Source: Clostridium felsineum DSM 794 (GTDB lineage: Bacteria > Bacillota > Clostridia > Clostridiales > Clostridiaceae). From it: DNA of 64,000 nt. The stretch is from positions 992,001 through 1,056,000 of the forward strand of contig NZ_CP096980.1 in the NCBI RefSeq assembly GCF_002006355.2, given 5' to 3'. Positions 47,779-57,035 of the stretch are shown here, one piece after another; position 1 is the first letter of the stretch; each line of letters opens with the position of its first letter. A model generated the notes under the pieces. That model was not told where the DNA came from. It was given only the letters and a program-made list of their open reading frames with translations, and did not search any database. A program made the position numbers and the translations under genes.

Positions 47779-48624
47779 TTATATATTAAAGGTGAAATTG
47801 TCAATTAGTCTTATTTTACCTATATAAACGGCAATAGGTATTAATACTGATTTTTCAATTTTAGAAACGGATTTTAAGGAAAGACTATCTACAACTTCAA
47901 CATAATCTATTTTTGCTAATGGCTCTTTTTCTATATCTAGAGTTATAGCTTTTATTATTTTATCGGCATCTCTTTCACCAGTTTTAAGAATTTCCCTTGC
48001 ATTATTTAAACTCCTAGAAAGAACAGTTGCAGCCTTTCGTTCTTCAGGTGAGAGGTAAGTATTTCTTGAACTTTTAGCTAGTCCATCTTCTTCTCTAATT
48101 ATAGGACAGCCAACTATCTCAATATCAAAATTTAAATCACGTACCATTCTTTTAATTACAGCTAACTGTTGAGCATCTTTTTCACCGAAATAAGCTTTAT
48201 CAGGGCATGCTATATTAAATAATTTAGTAACCACAGTACAAACACCTCTAAAGTGACCAGGACGTCTAGCACCACAAAGTACATCGGTTATTTCAGAAGA
48301 GTTTACAAAGGTAACTGCATCATCAAAGTACATTTCAGAAGGTTCTGGATTAAATAAGATTGAAGCACCAGCACTTTCTGAAAGTTTAGCATCATGTTCT
48401 AAATCTCTTGGATAAACATCTAAATCTTCATTAGGTCCAAATTGGATTGGGTTTACAAAATCGCTGACTATAACTCTATCATTTTCTGAAGAGGCTTTTT
48501 CAATTAAACTTTTATGTCCTTCGTGTAGATAGCCCATAGTTGGAACTAGTCCTATGGTTAGTCCTTCACTTTTAAAGCGTTTTACGTATTTTTTGACATC
48601 ACTAATTGAATGTAAAATTTCCAT
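47779..48624 (-). CDS. panC: Pantothenate synthetase
   Basis: A 281-residue ATP-dependent ligase joining pantoate and beta-alanine. Motifs are [16 protein letters not shown] (HxGH nucleotide site), [35 protein letters not shown] and the [13 protein letters not shown] SSRN loop. Typical length. GGAAAGGAAG precedes the ATG. It lies 17 bp after panB. Confidence 0.96.
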   Translation of the reverse strand: MEILHSISDVKKYVKRFKSEGLTIGLVPTMGYLHEGHKSLIEKASSENDRVIVSDFVNPIQFGPNEDLDVYPRDLEHDAKLSESAGASILFNPEPSEMYFDDAVTFVNSSEITDVLCGARRPGHFRGVCTVVTKLFNIACPDKAYFGEKDAQQLAVIKRMVRDLNFDIEIVGCPIIREEDGLAKSSRNTYLSPEERKAATVLSRSLNNAREILKTGERDADKIIKAITLDIEKEPLAKIDYVEVVDSLSLKSVSKIEKSVLIPIAVYIGKIRLIDNFTFNI

Positions 48625-48641
48625 TACATTTACTTCCTTTC

Positions 48642-49472
48642 CTATTTAATCAGTTCATCTATAATGTTCTGATCAATTTTAAATGAATGTGCTTCATCTG
48701 GAAAAGCACTAGAGCGCACTTCTTTTGCATAGCTATTAAAAGCTTCTCGCATATTTTTTCCGATATCACCATATTTTTTGACGAATTTAGGAGCCAAATC
48801 ATCAAACATACCAAGCATATCTTGATATACAAGTATTTGACCATCACAGTATTTCCCTGCGCCAATTCCAATAGTAGGTATATTTATACTTTCAGTTATT
48901 AATTTAGCGAGTTTTTCTGGAATTCCCTCTAGGGTTATAGCAAAAGCACCAGCTTCTTCTATTTTTTTTGCATCTTCAATTAATTGTTTTGCTTTATCTA
49001 TACTTTTTCCTTGAATTTTGAAACCGCCAAAGGCATTTACAGATTGGGGAGTTAGACCGATATGGCCCATTACAGGAATTTGGGCGTCGACTATTGCTTT
49101 TATTCTATCGCAAACTAAAGCGCCGCCTTCAAGTTTAATTGCAGTGGCATGACCTTCTTTAATAAGTCTTCCAGCATTAAAAACTGCATCGTAAATTGAG
49201 GTTTGATAGGACATAAATGGTAAATCTGCGACAACAAGAGTATTTTTTGCACCACGTACTACGGCTTTGGTGTGATGAATCATATCTTCCATTGTTACAC
49301 TTAATGTATTTTCATAGCCAAGACATACCATACCGAGAGAATCTCCTACGAGAATTCCATTGATATCACATGAATCAATTATCTTGGCTGTAGAGTAATC
49401 ATAGGCTGTTAACATTACAAGTTTTTCTTGTTTTGTTTTTGCGTTTCTAAAAGTTTCAGTAGTATTTTTCAT
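48642..49472 (-). CDS. panB: 3-methyl-2-oxobutanoate hydroxymethyltransferase
   Basis: A 276-residue TIM-barrel enzyme that makes ketopantoate from ketoisovalerate and methylene-THF. Family stretches are [32 protein letters not shown] with the metal-binding Asp, [11 protein letters not shown] and [20 protein letters not shown] 49472 follows TAAGGAGG by 8 nt; an in-frame ATG at 49511 would overlap this site. First gene of the pan operon. Confidence 0.96.
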   Translation of the reverse strand: MKNTTETFRNAKTKQEKLVMLTAYDYSTAKIIDSCDINGILVGDSLGMVCLGYENTLSVTMEDMIHHTKAVVRGAKNTLVVADLPFMSYQTSIYDAVFNAGRLIKEGHATAIKLEGGALVCDRIKAIVDAQIPVMGHIGLTPQSVNAFGGFKIQGKSIDKAKQLIEDAKKIEEAGAFAITLEGIPEKLAKLITESINIPTIGIGAGKYCDGQILVYQDMLGMFDDLAPKFVKKYGDIGKNMREAFNSYAKEVRSSAFPDEAHSFKIDQNIIDELIK

Positions 49473-49497
49473 TAAATAATCCTCCTTAAAGCTATTT

Positions 49498-49527
49498 AAA
49501 ATAGTCTTCATAAAAGGGTAGTATCAA
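49498..49527 (-). promoter_or_regulatory. Proposed panB promoter
   Basis: On the minus strand, TTGATA (49527-49522), an 18-bp spacer and TATTTT (49503-49498), 26 bp before the panB start. Confidence 0.35.
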
Positions 49528-49916
49528 AAAACAAACCTTTGCTTTTTATATATCAAGATATTAAGTTAGTTGTCCCACTCATTTGATATGGGCAAATTTA
49601 TTATATACTTAATAAAAAACTTAGGTGAAGTTCTAAAGATAGATACTTCCCATTACACAAGTTAAAATACCACAAATTAAAAATATTTACAAGGGCATGA
49701 TTTTAAATAATGTATGAAAAAAGTTTACAATGAAGGTAATATAGTGGTATTAATATGGAGAAAATATAATACAAGATTGGGTACTGGAAATTCTATTTGT
49801 GGACTGCTTAAAAATAAAATGTTATTATATAATTTGAATAGGAATATAGTTATAAAATATAAAAGATTACTAATTTAAAAAATGAAAATTAAAACGTAAA
49901 ATATTTTAAGAATAAG
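49528..49916. other. Long intergenic leader region
   Basis: About 390 bp between divergent panB and the solute-binding protein gene. A plus-strand promoter is possible at 49724-49753 (TTTACA, 18 bp, TATTAA). No coding frame is convincing. If this promoter is used, the mRNA leader is about 240 nt. Confidence 0.35.
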
Positions 49917-49996
49917 AAGGGAGAGAGTTACTGCAAAACAGCTAGAATTATAGGAATGAAGTATAAAAAATATAAGTTTTCAGTAACCAAAAGAGT
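49917..49996 (+). promoter_or_regulatory. Leader with Shine-Dalgarno separated from start by a stem
   Basis: GAAGGGAGAGA (49917-49926) is immediately followed by GTTACTG-c-AAAAC (49927-49939), which pairs with GTTTT-CAGTAAC (49976-49987). Then 9 nt lead to the ATG at 49997, which has only AGAG nearby. The layout is the same as in the manA leader. A 14-codon frame (ATG 49956) ends in TGA overlapping the gene start as ATGA, so coupled translation is an alternative. Confidence 0.45.
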
Positions 49997-51292
49997 ATGA
50001 AAAGATTTTTTAAAAGTTTTTTGTTTGTAGTTATGAGTTCTAGTATAATTTTTTACGCTTCAGCTTGTGGTACTTCAAAAAACACTAATGCAATTAAATC
50101 TAACCCAAATACCACTCAAAAAAAAGTAAGTATAACTATATGGATAAATAGTAAAGATCAAAATATAATAAAAGATCAAATAAATGATTTTAATAAAAAA
50201 TATGATTACATAACTGTAAATCCAGTGTTTATGACTGAGGAAGACATAATGAAGAATTACGAAAGTAATGTTAAAAATAAGTCAAAGCTTCCTGATGTTG
50301 TGGAAATTGGAGATTTAAATGCATCTAGTTTTATTGATAAATTTAATCAAAAGCTTGTTAATATGTCTTCTGATAGTGATATAAAAAGCGATATGTTCTT
50401 ATCTAATAAAGTTCATAATTTAACTAATGAAGGAAAGGTTTACGGTTATCCTTGGTATACTGAGCCGTTATTCATGTTTTATAGATCAGATATACTAAAT
50501 AGTTTAAATGTTAAGCCAGAGGACATAAAAACCTGGCAGGAATACAATGAACTTGGAAATGCAGTTAAACAGAATGGAAAAAATTTAACATACATTTCAG
50601 ATTTAAGCGATATTTATAATGTTCAAAATACAGAATTAGGAGTTAATTTTTTAGATAGCAATAATAAGGTTAATATAAAGAATGATAAATTTAAAGAAGC
50701 TTCAAGTTTTCTTTTTGATATAATTAAGGGAAATACAAATATAAGTGTTGAACCTGGAAAGGATACGCCAAAGGCTTTTGCTTCAGGAGAAATTGTATCC
50801 ATGATGGCATCTCCAGAAGAAATTTTATATCTTGAAAATAATTACTCGAATCTAAAGGGTAAGGTTTCAGTGCAAAGGTTGCCAGCTTTTGAACAGGCAG
50901 GAAATAACACCGCATATAGAGGAGGAGAAAATTTTCTGGTAACAGATAATTCTAAGAATAAATCATATGCTAGTGTATTTGCTAAGTTTGTTACAAGCGA
51001 TGAAGAAGCTTCATATAAGCAATTTGCAATATATGCATTATGTTCTAGTAATGCAAGTGTGTATACATATGATAAAATACATAAAAAAAATGATTATATT
51101 GGTGGATATGATGTATATGAAATGTATATGAATGCTGCAAAGATGTTTTCTGATATAAAGTACTATAAAAATTATGAAGAAATAGATGATTATATAGTAA
51201 AAGAAATAGGGAATGAGGCAGCGCAAAACAAAAATATAGATGAAATTATAGAAAATATTCAGAAGAATTTAGATGATAAATATAATAAATAA
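49997..51292 (+). CDS. Extracellular solute-binding lipoprotein (family 1)
   Basis: A 431-residue ABC-type substrate-binding lipoprotein. The signal peptide ends in a lipobox (IFYASACGTS). The body is of the sugar-binding (family 1) type: ITIWINSKDQNIIKDQINDFNKKY, LPDVVEIGDLN, YGYPWYTEPLFMFYRSDIL and AYRGGENFLVTDNSKNK. No permease or ATPase gene is nearby, so it is an orphan receptor. It may use permeases elsewhere or act as a sensor partner. The ligand is unknown. Confidence 0.87.
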   Translation: MKRFFKSFLFVVMSSSIIFYASACGTSKNTNAIKSNPNTTQKKVSITIWINSKDQNIIKDQINDFNKKYDYITVNPVFMTEEDIMKNYESNVKNKSKLPDVVEIGDLNASSFIDKFNQKLVNMSSDSDIKSDMFLSNKVHNLTNEGKVYGYPWYTEPLFMFYRSDILNSLNVKPEDIKTWQEYNELGNAVKQNGKNLTYISDLSDIYNVQNTELGVNFLDSNNKVNIKNDKFKEASSFLFDIIKGNTNISVEPGKDTPKAFASGEIVSMMASPEEILYLENNYSNLKGKVSVQRLPAFEQAGNNTAYRGGENFLVTDNSKNKSYASVFAKFVTSDEEASYKQFAIYALCSSNASVYTYDKIHKKNDYIGGYDVYEMYMNAAKMFSDIKYYKNYEEIDDYIVKEIGNEAAQNKNIDEIIENIQKNLDDKYNK

Positions 51293-51318
51293 GTGTAAAA
51301 ACTTATTTATTATATTTT
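51284..51318 (+). terminator. Terminator of the solute-binding protein gene
   Basis: AATAAATAAGT (51284-51294), which includes the stop codon, pairs with ACTTATTTATT (51302-51312), followed by ATATTTT. Confidence 0.65.
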
Positions 51319-51418
51319 CAATTTAAACGTTTACTTTGTGATACTAATGTGGTATTATATTTATAAAGAAAGTTAAAATTAATATTTGCTCTATGTTTCA
51401 GTTTTATTAAGATTTAAG

Positions 51419-51460
51419 AGAAGGAGTATACTCGATAATTATATTGAGTATACTCCTTCT
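51419..51460. terminator. Perfect 15-bp inverted repeat, probable terminator
   Basis: AGAAGGAGTATACTC (51419-51433) pairs perfectly with GAGTATACTCCTTCT (51446-51460). It lies just after the minus-strand glycosyltransferase. The stem is strong but the T-tracts are weak on both sides. Confidence 0.6.
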
Positions 51461-51472
51461 CGTTTTGAGCAA

Positions 51473-52597
51473 CTAAATAAGGTTTGTATAGATGTTTTTA
51501 TATGCTTCTAGAGTTTTATTTGAAGTGTTTTTCCATGAAAATCTTTTAGAACGATTAAAGCCATCTATGCTTAATTTTTGTTTTAATTTATTGTCTTCAA
51601 GGACTTTTAATATAGAATCCCTAAGTTCAGAGGTATCTAAAGGATTTATAAGTAAAGCATCGTTACCAGTTATTTCTGGTATAGAAGAGGTATTTGAAGT
51701 TATTACGGGGGTTTTACAACTCATAGCTTCAAGGACAGGAAGTCCAAAACCTTCATAGAGCGAAGGGTATACAAAGATTTCAGCAGCATTGTAAAATAGA
51801 GGCAAAAGCTTCTCTTCTATATAGCCAGTAAAAATAACATCATTTGAGATGTTTAAATTGCGACATAAGTCTTTTAAATTTATAAGTTCATCCCTACATA
51901 AACCTATTATCACCAATTTATGTTTTTGAGTTAATTTTTTGTTTGCTTCAGAAAAAGAAATTATAAGATTTTTTATGTTTTTTCTTTTACTGAAACCACC
52001 TAAATATAAAATAAATGGTGCATCAATTTCATAGTTTTTATAAATGAATTTTTTGCAATTTTCTTTATTAAGCGGCTTGTAATTATAATTTGCAGCAAGA
52101 GGTGTTACAAATATTTTATTTTCATCTATTGGAAAATACTTTAGAATGTCTTTTTTTGAGTATTCCGACACAGTTAAAATAGCATCAGAATTTTCTATAA
52201 TAAAAGGCATATTTTTTAGAAATTTTAAAAGATATCCTTTTCCAACTGTTTCAGGCATGATATAAGGAATTAAATCATGAACAGTACAGACTTTTATGCA
52301 TGGTATATTTGGATTAAGGCCTATTCCATTTTGAGGAACATGATATATTTCGATATTGTTTTTTATTATATTTTCAGGAAAGTAGTATTTCTCGAAAAAG
52401 CTGTGTGAGCCTTTGGAAACTATGTTTATTTTAGAATTTGATTTTATAAAATTATTATAGCCGGTGCCATACCAGTACAAAGTATATAAGTTTTTGTTAT
52501 CCGTGTTTAAAAGCTCTCTTACAAAGTTTTCAGTATATGTTCCGATTCCAGTTCCTCTGTAAAGATTTATTCCTCGGACATCAATTGCTATGTTCAT
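51473..52597 (-). CDS. Glycosyltransferase family 4, spore-coat region
   Basis: A 374-residue GT-B glycosyltransferase. It starts IAIDVRGINLYRGTGIGTYTENF (glycine-rich acceptor loop), has the ILYLGGFSKRKNIKNLI and VIFTGYIEEKLLPLFYNAAEIFVYPSLYEGFGLPVLEAMSCKTPVI regions, including the EGFGLPxxE nucleotide-sugar site. ATG 52597 follows GGGAG by about 8 nt. It is divergent from a cotS-like gene and closely related to the enzyme at 55653-56777. It probably glycosylates a coat component. Confidence 0.88.
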   Translation of the reverse strand: MNIAIDVRGINLYRGTGIGTYTENFVRELLNTDNKNLYTLYWYGTGYNNFIKSNSKINIVSKGSHSFFEKYYFPENIIKNNIEIYHVPQNGIGLNPNIPCIKVCTVHDLIPYIMPETVGKGYLLKFLKNMPFIIENSDAILTVSEYSKKDILKYFPIDENKIFVTPLAANYNYKPLNKENCKKFIYKNYEIDAPFILYLGGFSKRKNIKNLIISFSEANKKLTQKHKLVIIGLCRDELINLKDLCRNLNISNDVIFTGYIEEKLLPLFYNAAEIFVYPSLYEGFGLPVLEAMSCKTPVITSNTSSIPEITGNDALLINPLDTSELRDSILKVLEDNKLKQKLSIDGFNRSKRFSWKNTSNKTLEAYKNIYTNLI

Positions 52598-52630
52598 TTG
52601 CACATCTCCCATTATGCTTTATCCTTACAA

Positions 52631-52657
52631 TATAGTATAGATTTAAATGTTAAATGT
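52631..52657 (-). promoter_or_regulatory. Sigma-K-like promoter of the first glycosyltransferase
   Basis: On the minus strand, AC (52657-52656), a 16-bp spacer and TATACTATA (52639-52631), one mismatch from CATANNNTA. Confidence 0.45.
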
Positions 52658-52728
52658 GTGATAAATTTTATTCTGTATATAAAAATTAAAATATATATAA
52701 TTTAAAAATATTATAACATTCTGTCAGC

Positions 52729-52756
52729 ACACAGTTAAGTAAATTCTCATATAATA
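52729..52756 (+). promoter_or_regulatory. Sigma-K-like promoter of the cotS-like gene cluster
   Basis: AC (52729-52730), a 17-bp spacer and CATATAATA (52748-52756), a perfect match to the sigma-K -10 CATANNNTA, 33 bp before the first cotS-like gene. Confidence 0.6.
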
Positions 52757-52789
52757 AATGTGTGAGACTAGGATAATGGTGAAAATACT

Positions 52790-53797
52790 ATGAAAAGTGA
52801 AGAGATTAGTAGATTTTTAAAAGACAATTATAATATTAAGGTTAAAGATTACAAGAAAATAAAAAATGTTTATAAAATCAGTGATAATTTAAAAAGTTAC
52901 TGCCTTAAGTGTATAAGCTATGATTATGGGCATGTTCTTTTTATAGTAAAAGCTATAGAACATTTAAAAAAGAATGGCTTTGATAATATTCCTGAAATTA
53001 TTAGAACAATTAAGGGAGATCAGTTTATAAAATTTCAAAAAGGATATGTATATCTGACGGATTGGGTTGATTCTAGACTATGCAATTTTGATAATCCTGT
53101 AGACTTAAAAATGGCGGTAAAAGTTCTTGCAGAGTTACATTTAAAAAGTAGAAATTTTGTAGTTACAGAAGATATGAATCCAAGAGTAGGTTGGTTTAAA
53201 TGGATAGGTAATTTTAAAAATAGAAGAGATGAGATATTAAAATTCAAAAGTATGATTTCAAAAAAAGATAAAAAAACTGAATTTGATAATTTGTATTCCA
53301 AAATGATGCAAGAAGAGTTAGTTAAGGTCGATAAATCAATATCAGATATAGAAAAGTCCGAATACGATCATAAAATGAAAAAAGAATTTAAGTTAAATGG
53401 ATTTTGTCACCATGATTATGCTCATCATAATATACTAATAGACAAAAAAGAAAATATCAATATCATAGATTTCGATTATTGTATATTAGATACACATCTC
53501 CATGATTTATCAAGTATTCTTATAAGAAAGATGAAAAATGGCTTATGGGATATGAAAAGTTGTTTATTTATTTTAGACACATATAATGAAAAATACACCA
53601 TAGAAAATAGTGATATACCTATAATTGCAGCCTTTATAGAATTTCCTCAGGGTTATTGGCAAGTTGGACTTCAATATTATGTTGAGAAGCAACCCTGGAC
53701 AGAGGAGTTTTTTATCAGTAGATTAAATAGGCTTCATAAAGATAAGGATGAAAGACAGGAATTCGTAGAGGAACTTATAAATTTAAAATATTTGTAA
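52790..53797 (+). CDS. CotS-family spore coat protein (kinase-like fold)
   Basis: A 335-residue CotS/YutH-family protein with the aminoglycoside-phosphotransferase-like fold. The N-lobe (YCLKCISYDYGHVLFIVKAIEHLKKNGF) carries the lysine position. The catalytic-loop equivalent FCHHDYAHHNILID and the metal-loop IIDFDYCILD are both present. WVDSRLCNFDNPVDL is a CotS feature. GGTGAAA precedes the ATG and a sigma-K-like promoter lies upstream. Expected in the spore coat; enzymatic activity is unproven. Confidence 0.88.
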   Translation: MKSEEISRFLKDNYNIKVKDYKKIKNVYKISDNLKSYCLKCISYDYGHVLFIVKAIEHLKKNGFDNIPEIIRTIKGDQFIKFQKGYVYLTDWVDSRLCNFDNPVDLKMAVKVLAELHLKSRNFVVTEDMNPRVGWFKWIGNFKNRRDEILKFKSMISKKDKKTEFDNLYSKMMQEELVKVDKSISDIEKSEYDHKMKKEFKLNGFCHHDYAHHNILIDKKENINIIDFDYCILDTHLHDLSSILIRKMKNGLWDMKSCLFILDTYNEKYTIENSDIPIIAAFIEFPQGYWQVGLQYYVEKQPWTEEFFISRLNRLHKDKDERQEFVEELINLKYL

Positions 53798-53811
53798 TTA
53801 GAGGTGATATT

Positions 53812-54567
53812 TTGAGTAGCATAGAAGATATTTCTTTTATAGATTACATTAAAAAAAAAGGAATAAATATATGTAATACTGTACATGTAATGAATAAAAA
53901 TTATATAGATGAAAAAAAAATTATAGAACAGATTCATATAATAGGAGAATTTCATAAAATAGCTAGAGGCTATAATGGCTTCGATGTAAAGAATATAAAA
54001 AATAAAATTGGTAAACTTGTTGGGCAATATAAAATACAAGAAAAAAACTTAAAAAAATATGCAGCTATAAAAGAAAAAAGTAATGAATTAACCATGTTTG
54101 ATGAATACTTTTTAAGTACCTACAAAGGTGTTATTAAAAGGTGTGAAAAGTGTCTTAATTATATTAGTGACGATAAATATATTCAAATAATAAAAAGAGG
54201 CATGAGAAATAATGATATTTGTCTTGGAAATTGCTATTTTGATAACCTTTGGAAAGATAAGGAGCTTTGTATAGTAGATTATAGTGATGTGGCTTTTAAC
54301 ATGGTTGAAATAGATGGAATAAAGTTTTTGAATAAGTTAAAAATTAATAATTTTGATTTTGATTTTGAATTATTAATAGATGAATATATTTTAACAGAAG
54401 GTATTGAACGAGAAAGTGAAAATTTTATGAAAGCTTTAATATCATTCCCTGTAGAGTATATAAAATGTGTTGAAAGGTACCAAAGAAATACTGATAAAGA
54501 TCTAGAAGATAAATTTACTGCAAAACTTAATAAAGCTATAAGAAAAGATGGGGAGAGTATTATTTAG
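53812..54567 (+). CDS. Degenerate CotS-like protein, short
   Basis: A 251-residue CotS relative. It lacks the N-lobe, starting with IDYIKKKGINICNTVHVMNKNYID. The catalytic-loop HHD is lost (ICLGNCYFDNLW) and the metal-loop DFD reads VDYSDVAFN. C-terminal features such as ALISFPVEYIKCVERYQRN still match the neighbours. The TTG start follows AGAGGTGATATT, and the gene lies 14 bp after one cotS-like gene and 11 bp before the next. The intact frame suggests a structural role. Confidence 0.75.
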   Translation: MSSIEDISFIDYIKKKGINICNTVHVMNKNYIDEKKIIEQIHIIGEFHKIARGYNGFDVKNIKNKIGKLVGQYKIQEKNLKKYAAIKEKSNELTMFDEYFLSTYKGVIKRCEKCLNYISDDKYIQIIKRGMRNNDICLGNCYFDNLWKDKELCIVDYSDVAFNMVEIDGIKFLNKLKINNFDFDFELLIDEYILTEGIERESENFMKALISFPVEYIKCVERYQRNTDKDLEDKFTAKLNKAIRKDGESII

Positions 54568-54578
54568 GAGGTAGACTT

Positions 54579-55613
54579 ATGCTTGATTTAAGGTCATATA
54601 GAGAAGGTAGGCTTGCAAGTTATGAATTAGATGTTGAATTATTTAATGAGTTCAATCTTTCTGTATATAATGTAATGCCTCTTAGGAAAGCATTTTTAAT
54701 ATCTACAGATAAAGGAGAAAAAATACTTAAAAAAATAGATTATACTATTGAGGAATTTAAATTTATTTTATCTGTAGTAAATTATATAAAAAATGAAAAT
54801 GGATTTACAAGAATAATGGATTTTAATAAAACACAAAATGGAGAATATTATGCTATAAAAAATGGAGACCTTTATTGTATTATGGATATGATAGAAGGTA
54901 AAGAATGTGAATTTAGTAATCCAGTTGATTTAAGTGTAAGTGCATTTTCATTAGGACAACTTCATGGTGCATCAGAAGGGTTTAGATATAAAAATAACGA
55001 TAGTAAAAATAAATGGGGAAAAATGATAAAAAGCTTTAAAAGAAAAAAAGAAGAATTGATTTTTTTTAAGAAAATGGCTAAATTATATGAAAAGCCTAAT
55101 GAATTTGATGAAGCATTTTTGAAAAATGTTGATTACTATATGGAACAAATCGGTAAAAGTATTGATGCTATGGAAAATAGTCAATACTACAAATTATGTA
55201 GTGAGGAAGACAAAATAGTGTTATGCCATCATGACTTAGCACATCATAATATAATTATAAAAGATGAAGAGGCATATTTTATAGATTTTGATTATGCAAT
55301 AATAGACCTTAAAGTACATGATCTTGCTAATATAATATCAAAAGCTGCAAAAGTATTTAATTATGCTATAAGTAATTCAAATACCATCATCTCTAATTAT
55401 TGCAAATCTAATAGCTTAAATAGGAATGAGATAGAAGTATTATTTGACATATTAAGTTTCCCAGAGGACTTTTATGAAATAGTTAAAAATTATTATACTA
55501 AAAGAAAAGAATGGTCAGAGGAAGAGTTTATGGCTAAAATGAACAGAAAAATTAATACTGAAGAGAATAGAATTGAATTTTTAGAAGACCTAAAAAAAGA
55601 ATTGAAAATTTAA
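54579..55613 (+). CDS. CotS-family spore coat protein (kinase-like fold)
   Basis: A 344-residue CotS-family protein. It has the complete motifs LCHHDLAHHNIIIKD and YFIDFDYAIIDLKVHDL, with MIEGKECEFSNPVDL in the hinge region as in its paralogues. AGGAGGT precedes the ATG. Third gene of a tight plus-strand operon, closed by a hairpin shared with the convergent glycosyltransferase. Confidence 0.87.
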   Translation: MLDLRSYREGRLASYELDVELFNEFNLSVYNVMPLRKAFLISTDKGEKILKKIDYTIEEFKFILSVVNYIKNENGFTRIMDFNKTQNGEYYAIKNGDLYCIMDMIEGKECEFSNPVDLSVSAFSLGQLHGASEGFRYKNNDSKNKWGKMIKSFKRKKEELIFFKKMAKLYEKPNEFDEAFLKNVDYYMEQIGKSIDAMENSQYYKLCSEEDKIVLCHHDLAHHNIIIKDEEAYFIDFDYAIIDLKVHDLANIISKAAKVFNYAISNSNTIISNYCKSNSLNRNEIEVLFDILSFPEDFYEIVKNYYTKRKEWSEEEFMAKMNRKINTEENRIEFLEDLKKELKI

Positions 55614-55621
55614 AAGGTTAG

Positions 55622-55661
55622 AATAAGTGAAGTTTAGAAAATCTTCACTTATTTAATTTTT
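55622..55661. terminator. Bidirectional terminator
   Basis: AATAAGTGAAG (55622-55632) pairs with CTTCACTTATT (55643-55653), followed by AATTTTTT on the plus side. Confidence 0.78.
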
Positions 55662-56777
55662 TGAAATTTTTTTATAAGCAGCTATTGTTGAAATAGTTGT
55701 GTCATTCCACGTAAGTTTTTTCGAGAAATTAAAACCTTTTTCAGAAAAAATAGCTCTAGTTCTATTATCTGAATACATTAATTCCATAGCATTTTTAATA
55801 TCTTCGATATCATAAGGGTTGACAGTAAAGGCACAATCTTTAAATATTTCATAAAGAGAAGTTGTATTTGATGTAATTACGGGTAATTTACATGCCATAG
55901 CTTCTAAAGGGGGAAGTCCAAAACCCTCATAGAAGGATGGATAAATTAAAAATTCAGCGGCATTGTATAAAAAAGGCATGTATTCTAGAGTTACAAAGCC
56001 TGGGAAAATAACATCTGATGAAATATTTAATTTATTGGCTATATCAACATAACTTAAATAAGATTGACCTTTTTTACCAGCTATGATTAATTTTAAATTT
56101 GATTTAATACTTTTTTTTAATTTACTAAAGGCTTCTATTATTCCTAAAATATTCTTTCTAGGACTAAATCCACCTACATAGAGTATATAGTCGTTATTTA
56201 TTCCATATACAGTCTTAATTATTTTTTTAGAAAGAACTTTATCAATTGGCTTGTATATATTTTCAGCTGATAAGTAAGTCACATATATGTTATTTTCAGG
56301 ATAATTAAAAAATTTGGATATATCATGCTTAGAAAAATTGGACACTGTTATAATACCATCACAGAGAGGAATTATTTTTTGAATTTGCTCTGTGAAAATT
56401 TTTAGGTATTTTTTCCCAACGGTTTCAGGCATTTTATATGGAATAATATCATGAAGTGTTATGGTAAAGCGACAGCTCTTATTATGTGGAAGACCAATAC
56501 CATTTTGAGGAACATGATATAATTCAGTATCGTTTTTGGTTATTATATTAGGTATATTAACTTGATCCCAAAAATTATTTTTAGCTTTATAGTCTATACT
56601 TTTTAAATTAAAGTTATTTTTAAATTCAAAATTTAAATTTAATGGATCAGGTAAAAAAATAGTATAGTTGTTTATCTTGTCTAATCTATTTATATGGTTT
56701 ATAAGTTCATAGGTATAGGTTCCTATACCAGTTCCCCGATACCACTTTGCTGCTCTGCCGTCAATTCCTATTTTCAT
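55653..56777 (-). CDS. Glycosyltransferase family 4, spore-coat region
   Basis: A 374-residue GT-B enzyme of the same length as the one at 51473-52597 and clearly paralogous: IGIDGRAAKWYRGTGIGTYTYEL, ILYVGGFSPRKNILGII, VIFPGFVTLEYMPFLYNAAEFLIYP and EGFGLPPLEAMACKLPVITSN. GGAGATATTTT precedes the ATG. It is divergent from the third full-length cotS-like gene. The repeated glycosyltransferase/CotS pairing suggests that each enzyme works with a coat protein; this is inference. Confidence 0.88.
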   Translation of the reverse strand: MKIGIDGRAAKWYRGTGIGTYTYELINHINRLDKINNYTIFLPDPLNLNFEFKNNFNLKSIDYKAKNNFWDQVNIPNIITKNDTELYHVPQNGIGLPHNKSCRFTITLHDIIPYKMPETVGKKYLKIFTEQIQKIIPLCDGIITVSNFSKHDISKFFNYPENNIYVTYLSAENIYKPIDKVLSKKIIKTVYGINNDYILYVGGFSPRKNILGIIEAFSKLKKSIKSNLKLIIAGKKGQSYLSYVDIANKLNISSDVIFPGFVTLEYMPFLYNAAEFLIYPSFYEGFGLPPLEAMACKLPVITSNTTSLYEIFKDCAFTVNPYDIEDIKNAMELMYSDNRTRAIFSEKGFNFSKKLTWNDTTISTIAAYKKISKN

Positions 56778-56807
56778 AAAATATCTCCATACAAAGTACT
56801 ACAATCT

Positions 56808-56835
56808 TATTATATTAAAGTATATATAAAAGTGT
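56808..56835 (-). promoter_or_regulatory. Weak sigma-K-like promoter of the second glycosyltransferase
   Basis: On the minus strand, AC (56835-56834), a 17-bp spacer and AATATAATA (56816-56808), one mismatch from CATANNNTA. AT-rich surroundings make this uncertain. Confidence 0.35.
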
Positions 56836-57035
56836 TCAAAAATCACATGAATCAAATTTATAAGCTTATCATTAAGAAAATATCTAGTGTACAAATAAAT
56901 ATTATGTTAAAAATTTAGCGTACAATTAAAGAAATTTTAATAATTATAAATGTACATAATGTAATAAAACATATTTTTCTCTTCTAAAATCATTTATAGG
57001 TACATATAAATTTAATGTATTGGAGGTGATGTGAA

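Noticed and set aside
53812..54567. CotS-like short gene as a pseudogene
   Set aside because: The frame is intact from a good ribosome site, with tight operon spacing and conserved C-terminal features. I kept it as a gene.
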